In this document: positions 21,397-28,839 of the stretch, in pieces
How the letters are laid out: each line of letters starts with the position of its first letter
Position numbering within the stretch: the first letter of the stretch is position 1
Origin: CAIKHN01 sp964394565
GTDB lineage: Bacteria; Patescibacteriota; Patescibacteriia; UBA9934
NCBI GenBank assembly: GCA_964394565.1
Contig: CAYMYA010000009.1
Coordinates: 1 to 33,817 of the forward strand
Direction: 5' to 3'
Length of the DNA: 33,817 bases
Notes under the pieces: model-generated
What the model saw: the letters and a program-made list of their open reading frames with translations, nothing else
Told to the model about the DNA's origin: nothing
Database searches by the model: none
Position numbers and translations under genes: made by a program

Positions 21397-21520
21397 AGAA
21401 AACCTCGTAAAATCGTCCGTGACGGTGTTGCCTTCTGCGCGCAGCCCTCACCGTACATCTGGGTACGCCTCGGGCTGTGCTCGCCGGCGCCTAGCCACGA
21501 ACAATTTTACGAGGTTTTCT
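21397..21520. repeat. Perfect 17-bp inverted repeat after tRNA-Tyr
   Basis: AGAAAACCTCGTAAAAT (21397-21413) is repeated as a perfect inverse at 21504-21520. Inside, 21439-21447 pairs with 21472-21480 (one G-U) and GTAC 21453-21456 with 21463-21466. It starts one base after the CCA of tRNA-Tyr. It could be an RNA hairpin in the tRNA transcript or a small palindromic mobile element. Confidence 0.7.
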
Positions 21521-21596
21521 TCATCCGTTTCATTACGGTTCGCATAAAATCACCTTCCGTTCAGTTCCGCCGAGCATCGCGAGGCGAAGTGAGCGG

Positions 21597-21648
21597 CCGA
21601 CAGACACAGTGCTGGGTGGGCGAAGTACACCCAAACGCCGTCTGTCGG
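21597..21648. repeat. Hairpin before tRNA-Thr(GGU)
   Basis: CCGACAGAC (21597-21605) pairs perfectly with GTCTGTCGG (21640-21648), enclosing GGGTG / CACCC (21614-21618 with 21628-21632). It ends 12 bases before the second tRNA-Thr gene. Together with the two other hairpins, every spacer of this tRNA cluster is structured. Confidence 0.6.
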
Positions 21649-21660
21649 GCAAGCGAGCAC

Positions 21661-21736
21661 GCCGCGATAGCTCAGTCGGTAGAGCGCATCCATGGTAAGG
21701 ATGAGGTCTCGGGTTCAACTCCCGATCGTGGCTCCA
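21661..21736 (+). tRNA. trnT(ggu): tRNA-Thr (anticodon GGU)
   Basis: The acceptor GCCGCGA (21661-21667) pairs with TCGTGGC (21726-21732) with one G-U. The anticodon stem CATCC / GGATG encloses ATGGTAA (anticodon GGT). The D arm is AGCTCAGTCGGTAGAGC. The T arm has the loop TTCAACT. Discriminator T and encoded CCA match the other tRNA-Thr. Confidence 0.94.
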
Positions 21737-21765
21737 AAAATCCCCCGCACACGCGGGGGATTTTT
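21736..21765 (+). terminator. Rho-independent terminator of the tRNA cluster
   Basis: A perfect 13-bp stem: AAAAATCCCCCGC (21736-21748) with its complement (21753-21765), loop ACAC, ending in five Ts. It starts directly at the CCA end of tRNA-Thr(GGU). Confidence 0.93.
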
Positions 21766-21848
21766 GATTGCTCACAATATTATGCATTTCGCTCCCCGCT
21801 AAAGCTAAGCTTTACCTTTTCAAATACTTCCCCCATAAAACGGACAAC

Positions 21849-21889
21849 CCCCGCGACGCTCGCGCCCAGGGGCGGTCTGCGTCACGGGG
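21849..21889 (-). terminator. GC-rich hairpin after the 129-residue gene
   Basis: The arms 21849-21859 and 21879-21889 pair over 11 bp with one G-T pair, enclosing a second small stem. It follows the minus-strand stop at 21910 by 20 nt; downstream sequence is GGTTGTCCGTTTTATG. A plausible but not canonical terminator. Confidence 0.5.
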
Positions 21890-21909
21890 TGAGCAAGTCA
21901 CAGGGGTCA

Positions 21910-22299
21910 TCAGTCGGCGACCCAATCACCATCGAGGATGCCGCCCGGAGACTGGTAGACGAAGCGCCGTCCTCGCGCGAACTGGTAGCTGAATTCCGCC
22001 ACCGTCCACGCCGCCTTGACGAGGGGGATGCCGACGAGGAACATGACGGCGTAGTACATGCTCTGGTTCTGGCGCGGGATCGTGAGCACGCTCCAGAGCG
22101 TAAAACTCCCACTCACCCAATCGTAGCGCCCGATCACGTCAGGCATGGGCATCAAGACGGGGACTCCGAATGCGCCCCACAGAAGCATCACCACCAGAGC
22201 GGCGGTGAACACGAGCCACCACCGCTTGTCCCCGCGGTGCTTGTTCATGCTGAAGAGGAACTGCTTGTAGCACGAGAGGCCGAGATCAAAGCGAGCCAT
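21910..22299 (-). CDS. Small membrane protein with two transmembrane segments, unknown
   Basis: Not recognised. The 129-residue protein has a basic N-terminus, two clear membrane helices (about 27-50, WWLVFTAALVVMLLWGAFGV, and about 82-103, YYAVMFLVGIPLVKAAWTVA), a short loop with two tryptophans between them, and an acidic C-terminus ending LDGDWVAD. The start is well supported: GGAGG lies six bases before the ATG. It has its own promoter (TTGACA at 22379-22374) and a GC hairpin after its stop. It is GC-rich compared with pyrD next door and belongs to the same accessory style as the 194-, 175- and 316-residue genes. Confidence 0.78.
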   Translation of the reverse strand: MARFDLGLSCYKQFLFSMNKHRGDKRWWLVFTAALVVMLLWGAFGVPVLMPMPDVIGRYDWVSGSFTLWSVLTIPRQNQSMYYAVMFLVGIPLVKAAWTVAEFSYQFARGRRFVYQSPGGILDGDWVAD

Positions 22300-22350
22300 G
22301 GGATCCTCCGGGGTTCGTTACCCAGTCGCCGCAGGGAATGCGGACCGTGT

Positions 22351-22379
22351 AGAGTGAAGGAAAAACATCCATTTGTCAA
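22351..22379 (-). promoter_or_regulatory. Promoter of the 129-residue membrane protein
   Basis: On the minus strand TTGACA (22379-22374) is followed after 17 nt by CACTCT (22356-22351). The predicted leader is about 45 nt and contains the GGAGG site. Confidence 0.6.
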
Positions 22380-22433
22380 TGTGAAACCAACGTCCAGGCC
22401 AAGCTTTGACCGCCTCGGAATCAAGTTTTTCAC

Positions 22434-22480
22434 AAACTTAGTTTGCGCCAAGCTGAGTTTGTTCGAAACTAAGTTTGCGC
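22434..22480. repeat. Palindromic 15-bp direct repeats upstream of pyrD
   Basis: AAACTTAGTTTGCGC (22434-22448) and AAACTAAGTTTGCGC (22466-22480) are direct repeats with one difference, 32 bp apart. The first 11 bases of each are nearly self-complementary and the two copies are perfect inverses of each other. A related GAGTTTG lies between them. They sit between the divergent 129-residue gene and pyrD, as an operator pair would. Confidence 0.6.
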
Positions 22481-22511
22481 GAAACGTAGCGTGAACTTTT
22501 TCTTTTCATGG

Positions 22512-22539
22512 TTGTGTTCTTGCATGTGAAGCGTACACT
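22512..22539 (+). promoter_or_regulatory. pyrD promoter
   Basis: TTGTGT (22512-22517), a 16-nt spacer and TACACT (22534-22539). The hexamer ends 8 nt before the ATG at 22548, so the message is probably leaderless. The same TACACT occurs before rpmG and the permease. Confidence 0.55.
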
Positions 22540-22547
22540 TTTGGTAT

Positions 22548-23669
22548 ATGTTTGCGACTGGGATATTGCGGGAGGGGTACCGGGTATTGTTTAAGCCCAT
22601 TGTGTTTCGGATTGATCCGGAACGGGTGCATGACGCGATGGTTCGCGTTGGCGTGTTCCTCGGGTCACACCGTGTGCTCACGTCGTTCATGCGCGTGCTG
22701 TTTGCGTATCGTCATCCGTCCCTTGAGCACACCGTTCTCGGGATCCATTTCGCAAACCCCGTTGGCCTGACTGCCGGATTCGATAAGAACGCAGAGCTCA
22801 TCGAAATCATGGGCGCCGTGGGCTTTGGGTTCACGGAAGTCGGCTCTATCACCGGCAAGCCATGCGAAGGAAACCCGAAGCCTCGGCTGTGGCGACTCCC
22901 GAAGTCCCGATCCCTCATGGTGTGGTACGGACTAAAAAATGATGGAGCAGATCCGATCGCGCGCCGTCTCCACGAACGGATCTTCCCCATTCCCGTCGGC
23001 ACAAGTGTTGCGCGCACGAACGACGCGAGCACTGTCGACGTACACGCCGGCATTGCGGATTACGCAAAAGCATTTGCGGCATTCGCGAATATTGGCGCGT
23101 ATACCACGGTAAATATCAGCTGCCCAAACACGTGCGGGGGTGAGCCGTTCACCGAACCCAGCAGACTCGATCTCCTCCTCACGGCACTCGACGCAATCCC
23201 GACGCAAAAGCCCATTTTCCTCAAATGCCCCGTCGACTGCTCTTTTGACGACATCGATGCATTGCTCGACGTCGCGCTGCACCATCGCGTGCACGGCGTT
23301 ATTCTTTCAAATCTCACCAAAGATCATTATATAAGCGCCGTCGATCAGTCCGAGCTGACGCCAAACATGAACGGTGGCTTAAGCGGCATGCCGACGCAAG
23401 AAAAATCAAACGCGTTGATCACTCACGTCTACCAAACATACGGCGATCGGCTCGTCATCATCGGCTCTGGCGGGGTGTTTACCGCGCAAGACGCATACAC
23501 AAAAATTCGCACCGGCGCTTCGCTTGTGCAACTTGCCACCGGCATGATTTTTCAGGGTCCACAAGCTATTGGTGAAATAAACCGCGGGCTCGTGGCATTG
23601 CTTGCAAAGGACGGATTCTCAAACATTTCGCAAGCAATTGGCGCAAACCATCGGCAAAACTCGCGATAA
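22548..23669 (+). CDS. pyrD: Dihydroorotate dehydrogenase, class 2 (quinone-dependent)
   Basis: PyrD oxidises dihydroorotate to orotate in pyrimidine synthesis; class 2 enzymes sit on the inner membrane and pass electrons to quinone. The 373-residue protein has the N-terminal helical extension typical of class 2 (residues 1-55), the substrate motif NPVGLTAGFDKNAE (about 70-83), the FMN-binding EVGSITGKP, the active-site loop VNISCPNT with the class 2 serine, and the C-terminal FMN phosphate site IGSGGV. No other pyrimidine gene is in the window, so whether the pathway is complete is unknown. The start is placed at the ATG 8 nt after a TACACT box. Confidence 0.94.
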   Translation: MFATGILREGYRVLFKPIVFRIDPERVHDAMVRVGVFLGSHRVLTSFMRVLFAYRHPSLEHTVLGIHFANPVGLTAGFDKNAELIEIMGAVGFGFTEVGSITGKPCEGNPKPRLWRLPKSRSLMVWYGLKNDGADPIARRLHERIFPIPVGTSVARTNDASTVDVHAGIADYAKAFAAFANIGAYTTVNISCPNTCGGEPFTEPSRLDLLLTALDAIPTQKPIFLKCPVDCSFDDIDALLDVALHHRVHGVILSNLTKDHYISAVDQSELTPNMNGGLSGMPTQEKSNALITHVYQTYGDRLVIIGSGGVFTAQDAYTKIRTGASLVQLATGMIFQGPQAIGEINRGLVALLAKDGFSNISQAIGANHRQNSR

Positions 23670-23768
23670 TTTTGGTTGTCGTTTGACACGTTTTTTATTT
23701 TGACAAAACTTCTTTTCCTGTGAAAGACTGCTCTTGCAGCTCGTCTTCTCGAGCTCACAGGAGCAACA

Positions 23769-24296
23769 GTGACCTCACCTTTTCACATCGACAGCATCCG
23801 TGCCCGGGCTTCTACCGAGGCAGAAGCATCGCTCGCCGTCCTTCAGCGCATCATGAAGGAGCGAAGGGAAACTCCTCGATCCGGCTGCTACTTCTCGTTC
23901 GGCTACGTCCGAGCGTCGGGCGAAGCAGACATCGCCATCGCGCCCTTCGAGGTCGGATATGTCGAGCTGGATCAGCAGGACCGCTTCAGTAACCTGTCGG
24001 TCGAGAAGATCAAGCGACTGGCTCGTAACCCCGGTCACCTCCTCAGCGGCCAGTCAGCGAACGCCGAACGGGAGGAGTACCCGGGAGCGGCGCGCGACGA
24101 TGACGGTGGCGAGGAAGGAGACGATGGGATCGCTGGAGTGTCCGGCCTCCCCGCTCTGGCCGACGAGGCCATGGCGCTCAACTGGCTGGTGCGCATTGGT
24201 CTCCTCACCTATGAGGGCGCCGTCCAACGTGCCACGATCAGCGACAACCAGTACTTCTTCGCGATGACCGTGGCGGATTTCATCCCCGCCGCCTGA
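23769..24296 (+). CDS. Unknown acidic protein, 175 residues, GTG start
   Basis: Not recognised. The protein has an N-terminal helix (about 10-33, with RARASTEAEASLAVLQRIMK), a beta-rich segment (about 38-66, YFSFGYVRASGEADIAIAPF), a second helical part (about 74-90), an acidic disordered linker (about 100-120, DDDGGEEGDDG) and a C-terminal helical or mixed domain with LNWLVRIGLLTYEGAV. No signal peptide or membrane segment. AGGAG lies six bases before the GTG at 23769. Two TTGACA hexamers occur upstream (from 23711 and 23731), though the -10 is unclear. GC content is clearly higher than in pyrD and rpmG on either side, so it may be a recent arrival. Confidence 0.72.
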   Translation: MTSPFHIDSIRARASTEAEASLAVLQRIMKERRETPRSGCYFSFGYVRASGEADIAIAPFEVGYVELDQQDRFSNLSVEKIKRLARNPGHLLSGQSANAEREEYPGAARDDDGGEEGDDGIAGVSGLPALADEAMALNWLVRIGLLTYEGAVQRATISDNQYFFAMTVADFIPAA

Positions 24297-24330
24297 TTGC
24301 AGCACGTACGCCCTGGCCATACATGGAGCT

Positions 24331-24352
24331 CCCCGCTCGATTTCAGTCGGGG
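24331..24352 (+). terminator. Possible weak terminator after the 175-residue gene
   Basis: CCCCG (24331-24335) and CGGGG (24348-24352) can pair across a 12-nt loop, with two further G-C pairs outside a mismatch. There is no clear T-tract. Confidence 0.35.
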
Positions 24353-24383
24353 CGCATCCATTTCAGAGATATTTCGCTCAAGT

Positions 24384-24412
24384 TTGACACTTTTTCTCAT
24401 TTCCCGTACACT
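24384..24412 (+). promoter_or_regulatory. rpmG promoter
   Basis: A consensus -35 TTGACA (24384-24389), a spacer of 17 nt and TACACT (24407-24412). The rpmG start codon follows 31 nt later. Confidence 0.8.
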
Positions 24413-24442
24413 TTTGCCAACATTTTCCAACATTTTTCACGT

Positions 24443-24598
24443 ATGTCCCAAGACAATCTCATCAAAATGGAGTGCACGGTTTGCAAATCGCTGAACTACC
24501 GCTCCAAGAAAAACAAAAAAATCCTCAAGGATCGCCTTGAACTCAAAAAGTTCTGCGAACAGTGCCGCAAGCACCAAGCGCACAAAGAAACGAAGTAG
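24443..24598 (+). CDS. rpmG: 50S ribosomal protein bL33
   Basis: bL33 is a small protein near the ribosomal E site. The 51-residue protein has the family core ECTVCKSLNYRSKKNKK followed by ELKKFCEQCRKHQAHKETK. It carries two CxxC pairs, so this is the zinc-binding form. The start at 24443 is chosen because the conserved core begins about ten residues later. It has its own promoter and a strong terminator that overlaps its stop codon, so it is transcribed alone. Confidence 0.93.
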   Translation: MSQDNLIKMECTVCKSLNYRSKKNKKILKDRLELKKFCEQCRKHQAHKETK

Positions 24599-24616
24599 CC
24601 CACGCTACTTCGTTTT
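24588..24616 (+). terminator. rpmG terminator
   Basis: AAACGAAGTAGC (24588-24599) pairs perfectly with GCTACTTCGTTT (24604-24615), loop CCAC, followed by T and CAG. The rpmG stop codon TAG lies inside the stem. Confidence 0.9.
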
Positions 24617-24814
24617 CAGTTCGGCATTTTGTCTCTTTTCGACTCATTTATCGGAAACTCGCTCACCGTACCATGAAGTACGCCTGCCACTTCGCAGATG
24701 CTTTGTTGGGCATGGCCACCGTAGCTTTAGCGGAGGCCATCGCGAACTTTCCTCCGCGTTCATTGAAAATAGCCTCAAATGACGAACTGAATACACTAAT
24801 TTCTCAATATTTTA
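24617..24814. other. Non-coding stretch between rpmG and the 316-residue gene
   Basis: No gene is supported here. A 55-codon frame from 24673 lacks a ribosome-binding site and runs through the next promoter. No strong hairpin stands out. Confidence 0.5.
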
Positions 24815-24843
24815 TTGACAAAAGCCAAAAAAATGGCTAATCT
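24815..24843 (+). promoter_or_regulatory. Promoter of the 316-residue gene
   Basis: A consensus -35 TTGACA (24815-24820), a spacer of exactly 17 nt and TAATCT (24838-24843). The spacer contains the inverted repeat GCCA / TGGC. The leader is about 75 nt. Confidence 0.8.
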
Positions 24844-24925
24844 TCGCAACGTCGGACGGCACCCCGCCCCCCGGCAAACCCAAACTCCAAATGATCGTTC
24901 ATGAACGAGCGATTGGGAGTGCGAC

Positions 24926-25876
24926 ATGAATCAACACACGAGAGTCGGCTTCGTCGACGCGTTCTGCGACGACCCGAATGCCGCAATCCTCATGCTCAGG
25001 CCGCATCAGATCGCGGAGATCCTCGGAGCCCTTCTCGCCAACATACCGGTGGACGTCAAATGGATCGATGTCGTTCATCTGGCAGAGAACCTCCCGACGC
25101 AGGAGGAACGCCTCGATGGGTTCCGGCAGATCATCCGCGCCGCGCACAATGCACTGCGTCGCACCGAGCTCCTCGAAGCAATCCAGGACTATGGCTCCTG
25201 CACCGATGACGAGACTCCCTACCTGCCGCACTTCGAAGCGGCCGTCAAGGATGGAGTCTTCGACGAAGTGATCGCGCGCCTGTCGCACAGCAGCGTCCTG
25301 GCGATCGCACAAGGTTCAACGCTGGCGCGCCCCGTGGTCACGGCCTACTCGGCTATGCGCATCCAGCACTTCCTGGACAACGGCGATATCCAACGCGGCT
25401 TCGATGCGCTCGTCCAGTCCACCACGCTCATCCCGAACTGGCGTCCACCCATGTTCGCAAAGTGGGTGGAGAGGGTCTGGCAGGCGCACCGGAACAACGG
25501 ACTCGTGGCCGAGCTGTCGGATGACCCCACGGACTGGCGGAACAACGCAAGGACGATGACCCTCCGCTTCGGCATCGCGCGTACCGGCGGCATCACCACG
25601 AAGCCCAGGAAGCCGATGATCGGAACCCTGCAGGTCAATGTGCCATTGGTGGGACTGTGGGGATGCTACCAGCGTAGGCCAACCGAAGCCGAGAAGACAG
25701 CCACTCGATCACTGCCGCGCCTCCGTCCCTGGAACAACACGCCAGAAATGGTGAACAATCCCGGCAACATGCTCAGGGACATGGCCTGGTACTGGCACAG
25801 TACAGCTAAGGAGCGCAAGCTCCGGAAGTTCTGTGCCGACAACGGCCTCGAGTATCCCGACCCCGCAGGGACGTAA
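24926..25876 (+). CDS. Unknown soluble protein, 316 residues
   Basis: Not recognised. The protein has no signal peptide or membrane segment. The N-terminal half (about 1-110) is helical with LRPHQIAEILGALLANIPVD and QEERLDGFRQIIRAAHNALR; the middle (about 110-200) is also helical, with FDEVIARLSHSSVLAIAQG and MRIQHFLDNGDIQRGFDALV; the C-terminal third is richer in strands, proline and tryptophan (LQVNVPLVGLWGCYQRR, LRPWNN, DMAWYWHS). GGGAG lies seven bases before the ATG. A consensus promoter precedes it and a perfect GC-rich terminator follows, so it is a one-gene unit. It is GC-rich relative to its neighbours. Confidence 0.78.
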   Translation: MNQHTRVGFVDAFCDDPNAAILMLRPHQIAEILGALLANIPVDVKWIDVVHLAENLPTQEERLDGFRQIIRAAHNALRRTELLEAIQDYGSCTDDETPYLPHFEAAVKDGVFDEVIARLSHSSVLAIAQGSTLARPVVTAYSAMRIQHFLDNGDIQRGFDALVQSTTLIPNWRPPMFAKWVERVWQAHRNNGLVAELSDDPTDWRNNARTMTLRFGIARTGGITTKPRKPMIGTLQVNVPLVGLWGCYQRRPTEAEKTATRSLPRLRPWNNTPEMVNNPGNMLRDMAWYWHSTAKERKLRKFCADNGLEYPDPAGT

Positions 25877-25900
25877 GACGAACGTCCCGATCAGAACGAA

Positions 25901-25927
25901 GCGCCCCGGACGACGAGTCCGGGGCGC
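25901..25927 (+). terminator. Terminator of the 316-residue gene
   Basis: GCGCCCCGGAC (25901-25911) pairs perfectly with GTCCGGGGCGC (25917-25927), loop GACGA, followed by GCTCTGTTTATA. Confidence 0.85.
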
Positions 25928-25934
25928 GCTCTGT

Positions 25935-26729
25935 TTATACCTTTCGTTTCTCTGCCAACATTTCCTCAAACTCACTGATTTTTTTGTTTTCAGGGTTAAC
26001 TTCGCGTAAGTGATCAATCGCTTGCTGGGCTTCATAGAACTCCCCCACTTCAATAGCAGACTGAATGAAGAAGTCCAAGTACTTTGGATTATTCGGGCTC
26101 GCCGCTTTTCCTTTTGCATAATATTCAAATGCGCCTTTTGCGTCACCGAGCGCTTCATGCACTTCGCCAAGCGCCACCATGACACTCGGATCCTTCGGGG
26201 AAAGCTTTGCTAAAAATTCCAACGCTTCCCGCGCTTCTGCAAACTGCCCCTGCGAAAGATACATCCGCCCCAAAGTTTCATATGCCTCTGCATGTTTCGG
26301 GTCATGGCTTACCACGGCAACGAGCTTTTGTTCTGCTAAATCATAACGCTCATTCGCCATTGCCGCGCGTGCTTCATCCACCAATTGCCGCAACGCTGTA
26401 GCGTCCATCGTCCCTGTTCCGCCACCGCGCTGACGTTCGACGTAGCGACGTTCAATTGCGGTGAGCTTTCCAGCAATACGACGAAACGCCTCTTGCACTG
26501 CCGTAATGATCGGCTTGATCGACGACTTCCACACCGTACGCCCGCGTTCTTCCACTTGGCGCATCATGCGCGCCTCAAGCAACGAATTTTTACGCTCGCG
26601 TGCTTGTGCCTCGCGCGAGGACATCGGGTTAACGATGGAAAGCTGCGGGGCCTTCCTCCACGCTAAAAACACCAGATACGCAAGCGATCCCACAATGCCC
26701 ATGGTGAGCAACCAATCAAAAGCGGTCAT
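25935..26729 (-). CDS. Membrane-anchored TPR-repeat protein
   Basis: A 264-residue protein with one N-terminal membrane segment (about 5-24), a basic, coiled-coil-prone middle (about 40-105) and about three to four tetratricopeptide repeats (about 112-255; for example AEAYETLGRMYLSQGQFAEA and ALGEVHEALGDAKGAFEYYA, each with the W/L-G-Y-A-P spacing). TPR domains bind partner proteins; the partner is unknown. The ATG overlaps the tpiA stop (ATGA), which fixes the start and suggests coupled translation with tpiA. The name should stay descriptive. Confidence 0.85.
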   Translation of the reverse strand: MTAFDWLLTMGIVGSLAYLVFLAWRKAPQLSIVNPMSSREAQARERKNSLLEARMMRQVEERGRTVWKSSIKPIITAVQEAFRRIAGKLTAIERRYVERQRGGGTGTMDATALRQLVDEARAAMANERYDLAEQKLVAVVSHDPKHAEAYETLGRMYLSQGQFAEAREALEFLAKLSPKDPSVMVALGEVHEALGDAKGAFEYYAKGKAASPNNPKYLDFFIQSAIEVGEFYEAQQAIDHLREVNPENKKISEFEEMLAEKRKV

Positions 26730-27502
26730 AAGGCTTGGGCAATCATAACGTCTCGCGCCGCAAATATGATCGATTCGAATTCTTGTATTTTTATACTTGC
26801 ACTACCAACAAGCACGCCGTCAATCTCTGGCTCACGCAAAAACTGATACGCGTTTTCTCCGCTCACTGAACCTCCGTACAACATTTGCACATCGACATGC
26901 GCCTTGCTGAGCATGTTTTCTAAAACCGCAGCAATCACCTTATGCATTGCCACAGCATCTCCAGGCGTAGCACTTGCTCCGGTACCAATCGCCCATACTG
27001 GTTCATACGCAACGAACAGTCGCGACGGCCCAGTAAACACCACATCTCGCAGTGCCGCGCCAAGTTGTGCTGCAACAACACGTTCAGCATTCCCCGCATC
27101 GCGATCCGCCTTCCCCTCCCCCACGCACAACACAGGAACCAGCGTAGTTTGCGCAATGAGTTTCATTTTTGTATTGATGACAGCATCTGTCTCACCGTTC
27201 AACGCACGGCGTTCTGAATGGCCAATGATCACGAAGTTGCATCCGGCATCATCGAGCTGTGCCACAGATACTTCCCCAGTAAAGGCACCGAAACGTTCCG
27301 TACCCATGGTTTGCGCACCAAGTGCAACACGCGTACGAACCAACACTTTGCGTACTTCAGACAGCGCCGTAAACGAAGGGCACAACACAATTTCTGGAAG
27401 GATTTCATTTCCCATCATCGAACGCAACACGCCTCGCGCGTGCGCGAGCGATTCCCGGATGCCGAGATGCATTTTCCAATTGGCGACAATGGTTTTCATC
27501 AT
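26726..27502 (-). CDS. tpiA: Triosephosphate isomerase
   Basis: TpiA interconverts dihydroxyacetone phosphate and glyceraldehyde-3-phosphate. The 258-residue protein has all active-site elements: NWKMH with the catalytic lysine near the N-terminus, the histidine in IGHSERR, the catalytic glutamate in VAYEPVWAIGTG, and the phosphate-binding YGGSVSGEN followed by GVLVGSASI. The start could be the first or second of two adjacent ATG codons (27502 or 27499); no Shine-Dalgarno distinguishes them. Copy 3 of the palindromic repeat lies upstream. Confidence 0.96.
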   Translation of the reverse strand: MMKTIVANWKMHLGIRESLAHARGVLRSMMGNEILPEIVLCPSFTALSEVRKVLVRTRVALGAQTMGTERFGAFTGEVSVAQLDDAGCNFVIIGHSERRALNGETDAVINTKMKLIAQTTLVPVLCVGEGKADRDAGNAERVVAAQLGAALRDVVFTGPSRLFVAYEPVWAIGTGASATPGDAVAMHKVIAAVLENMLSKAHVDVQMLYGGSVSGENAYQFLREPEIDGVLVGSASIKIQEFESIIFAARDVMIAQAL

Positions 27503-27521
27503 AGAAGGACTATGTCTTTTT

Positions 27522-27550
27522 GGTCATCCCCGCGTAGGCGGGGATGACGG
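27522..27550. repeat. Dispersed palindromic repeat, copy 3 (single palindrome)
   Basis: A near-perfect palindrome GGTCATCCCCGCG followed by its inverse, ending GGGGATGACGG, lies in the 58-bp gap between the M16 peptidase stop and the tpiA start. It shares its core with the copies at 1044, 6862 and 31785. Confidence 0.8.
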
Positions 27551-27560
27551 AGTGAACATA

Positions 27561-28829
27561 TTACGGGAGTAACGTTTTCAATTCAGCTTCGTCCTGAAAC
27601 GGCCCAATGGCGGCAAGTGACATACGATCGAAGCGGAGATACTGCCGTGCAACACGCGCGATATCCTCAAGCGTCACCGCGTCAAATATCTTCATACGCT
27701 CGAGCGGCTCTTGCACAGTATGCAAAAACAACGCTTGTCGACCATAAAACTCAGCGCGCGCGGCGGAGTCTTCCAGGCTCAACGAAAGCCCACCGCGTAC
27801 ATTCTCCTTCACCATCGTCAGCTCTTCCGCGGTAACGCCATCCGTCGCCGCCTTTCGCAACTCGTCGGTAATCACCTTCATCGCTTCACCAAGCCTTGTC
27901 GCATCAAGCCCTGCATGCACCGTGAACATTCCCACGTCTTGATATGCATCCGTACTCGTACGAACGGTGTAACACAAGCCACGCTTCTCACGCACTTCCA
28001 CAAATAATCGTGAACTCATGGTTCCACCTACTATTGCAGAAAGTAATTTTAGGGGTGCTTCGTCGACGTGTCCGCGGCCAACGGTTGGGAACCCGAGAGA
28101 GAGCTGAATTTGCTCAAGTTCCTTGTGCTGATAGCGAATGCGGCCAATGCGTGTTTGATCACCGATGACATCAAACGTTGAACGCGCCGCTGCGGATGCG
28201 GCAACCGTACCAAACGTGGTCTCAAGAAGATCAACGAGGTTCTCCGGGAGTTTTCCGGATACCACAATCACCATGTTCTCTGGCCGGTAGTGCGCCCTGT
28301 GATACGCGATAACGTCATCACGCTTCATGGTTTTCACCGATTCTGCCGTACCGGCAATATTCTTTCCGAGCACATGCCCGTCGAACATCGCTTCCTCAAG
28401 CAAATCTTCAATGTGCATGATTGGGTTTTCCTCGTACATTTTTATTTCTTCAACAATAACATTCTTCTCGCGCTCCATTTCTTCGGCATTGAACGTAGAA
28501 TGGAATATCATGTCGTTGAGCAAATCCACCGCTACCGGCAACTGCTCTCCGGCAATCTTCACCCAGTACCCCGTGAGATCTTTCCCGGTGTACGCGTTGT
28601 ACTGCGCGCCATACCGATCAAGCTCTTTCGAAATGTCGATCGTTTGTGGACGGCGCGTCGTGCCCTTAAACATGAGGTGCTCAACAACATGTGAGCCGCC
28701 CCACACCGCACCGTGCTCATTGCGCGAACCAACCTGAAATGCGACAAGAATTGTTGCAGCGTCCGTGCCAGAAAACGGGGCAAGCACCACCGTCGCACCG
28801 TTACGGAGCGTGGACTTTGTGAAGGACAT
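27561..28829 (-). CDS. M16-family zinc peptidase (processing peptidase type)
   Basis: A 422-residue protein with two halves: the active N-terminal half, with the inverted zinc motif HVVEH (47-51, H47, E50, H51) and the third ligand among the glutamates at 127-128 (VIVEEIKMYEENP), and the C-terminal half with the family motif SSRLFVEVREKRGLCYTV. These enzymes degrade small peptides or process precursors, probably in the cytoplasm here, as no signal peptide is present. The start at 28829 places the usual N-terminus (TLRNGATVVLAPF) ten residues in; a 19-residue basic extension reading into frr is rejected. It begins 11 bp after the frr stop codon. Confidence 0.92.
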   Translation of the reverse strand: MSFTKSTLRNGATVVLAPFSGTDAATILVAFQVGSRNEHGAVWGGSHVVEHLMFKGTTRRPQTIDISKELDRYGAQYNAYTGKDLTGYWVKIAGEQLPVAVDLLNDMIFHSTFNAEEMEREKNVIVEEIKMYEENPIMHIEDLLEEAMFDGHVLGKNIAGTAESVKTMKRDDVIAYHRAHYRPENMVIVVSGKLPENLVDLLETTFGTVAASAAARSTFDVIGDQTRIGRIRYQHKELEQIQLSLGFPTVGRGHVDEAPLKLLSAIVGGTMSSRLFVEVREKRGLCYTVRTSTDAYQDVGMFTVHAGLDATRLGEAMKVITDELRKAATDGVTAEELTMVKENVRGGLSLSLEDSAARAEFYGRQALFLHTVQEPLERMKIFDAVTLEDIARVARQYLRFDRMSLAAIGPFQDEAELKTLLP

Positions 28830-28839
28830 ACGCAAAAAT

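Noticed and set aside
21148..22494. A 448-codon open frame on the plus strand
   Set aside because: It runs straight through two tRNA genes, a terminator and the antisense of the 129-residue gene.
24673..24840. A 55-residue protein starting MKYACHFADALL
   Set aside because: No ribosome-binding site, and the frame extends through the -35 and most of the spacer of the next gene's promoter.
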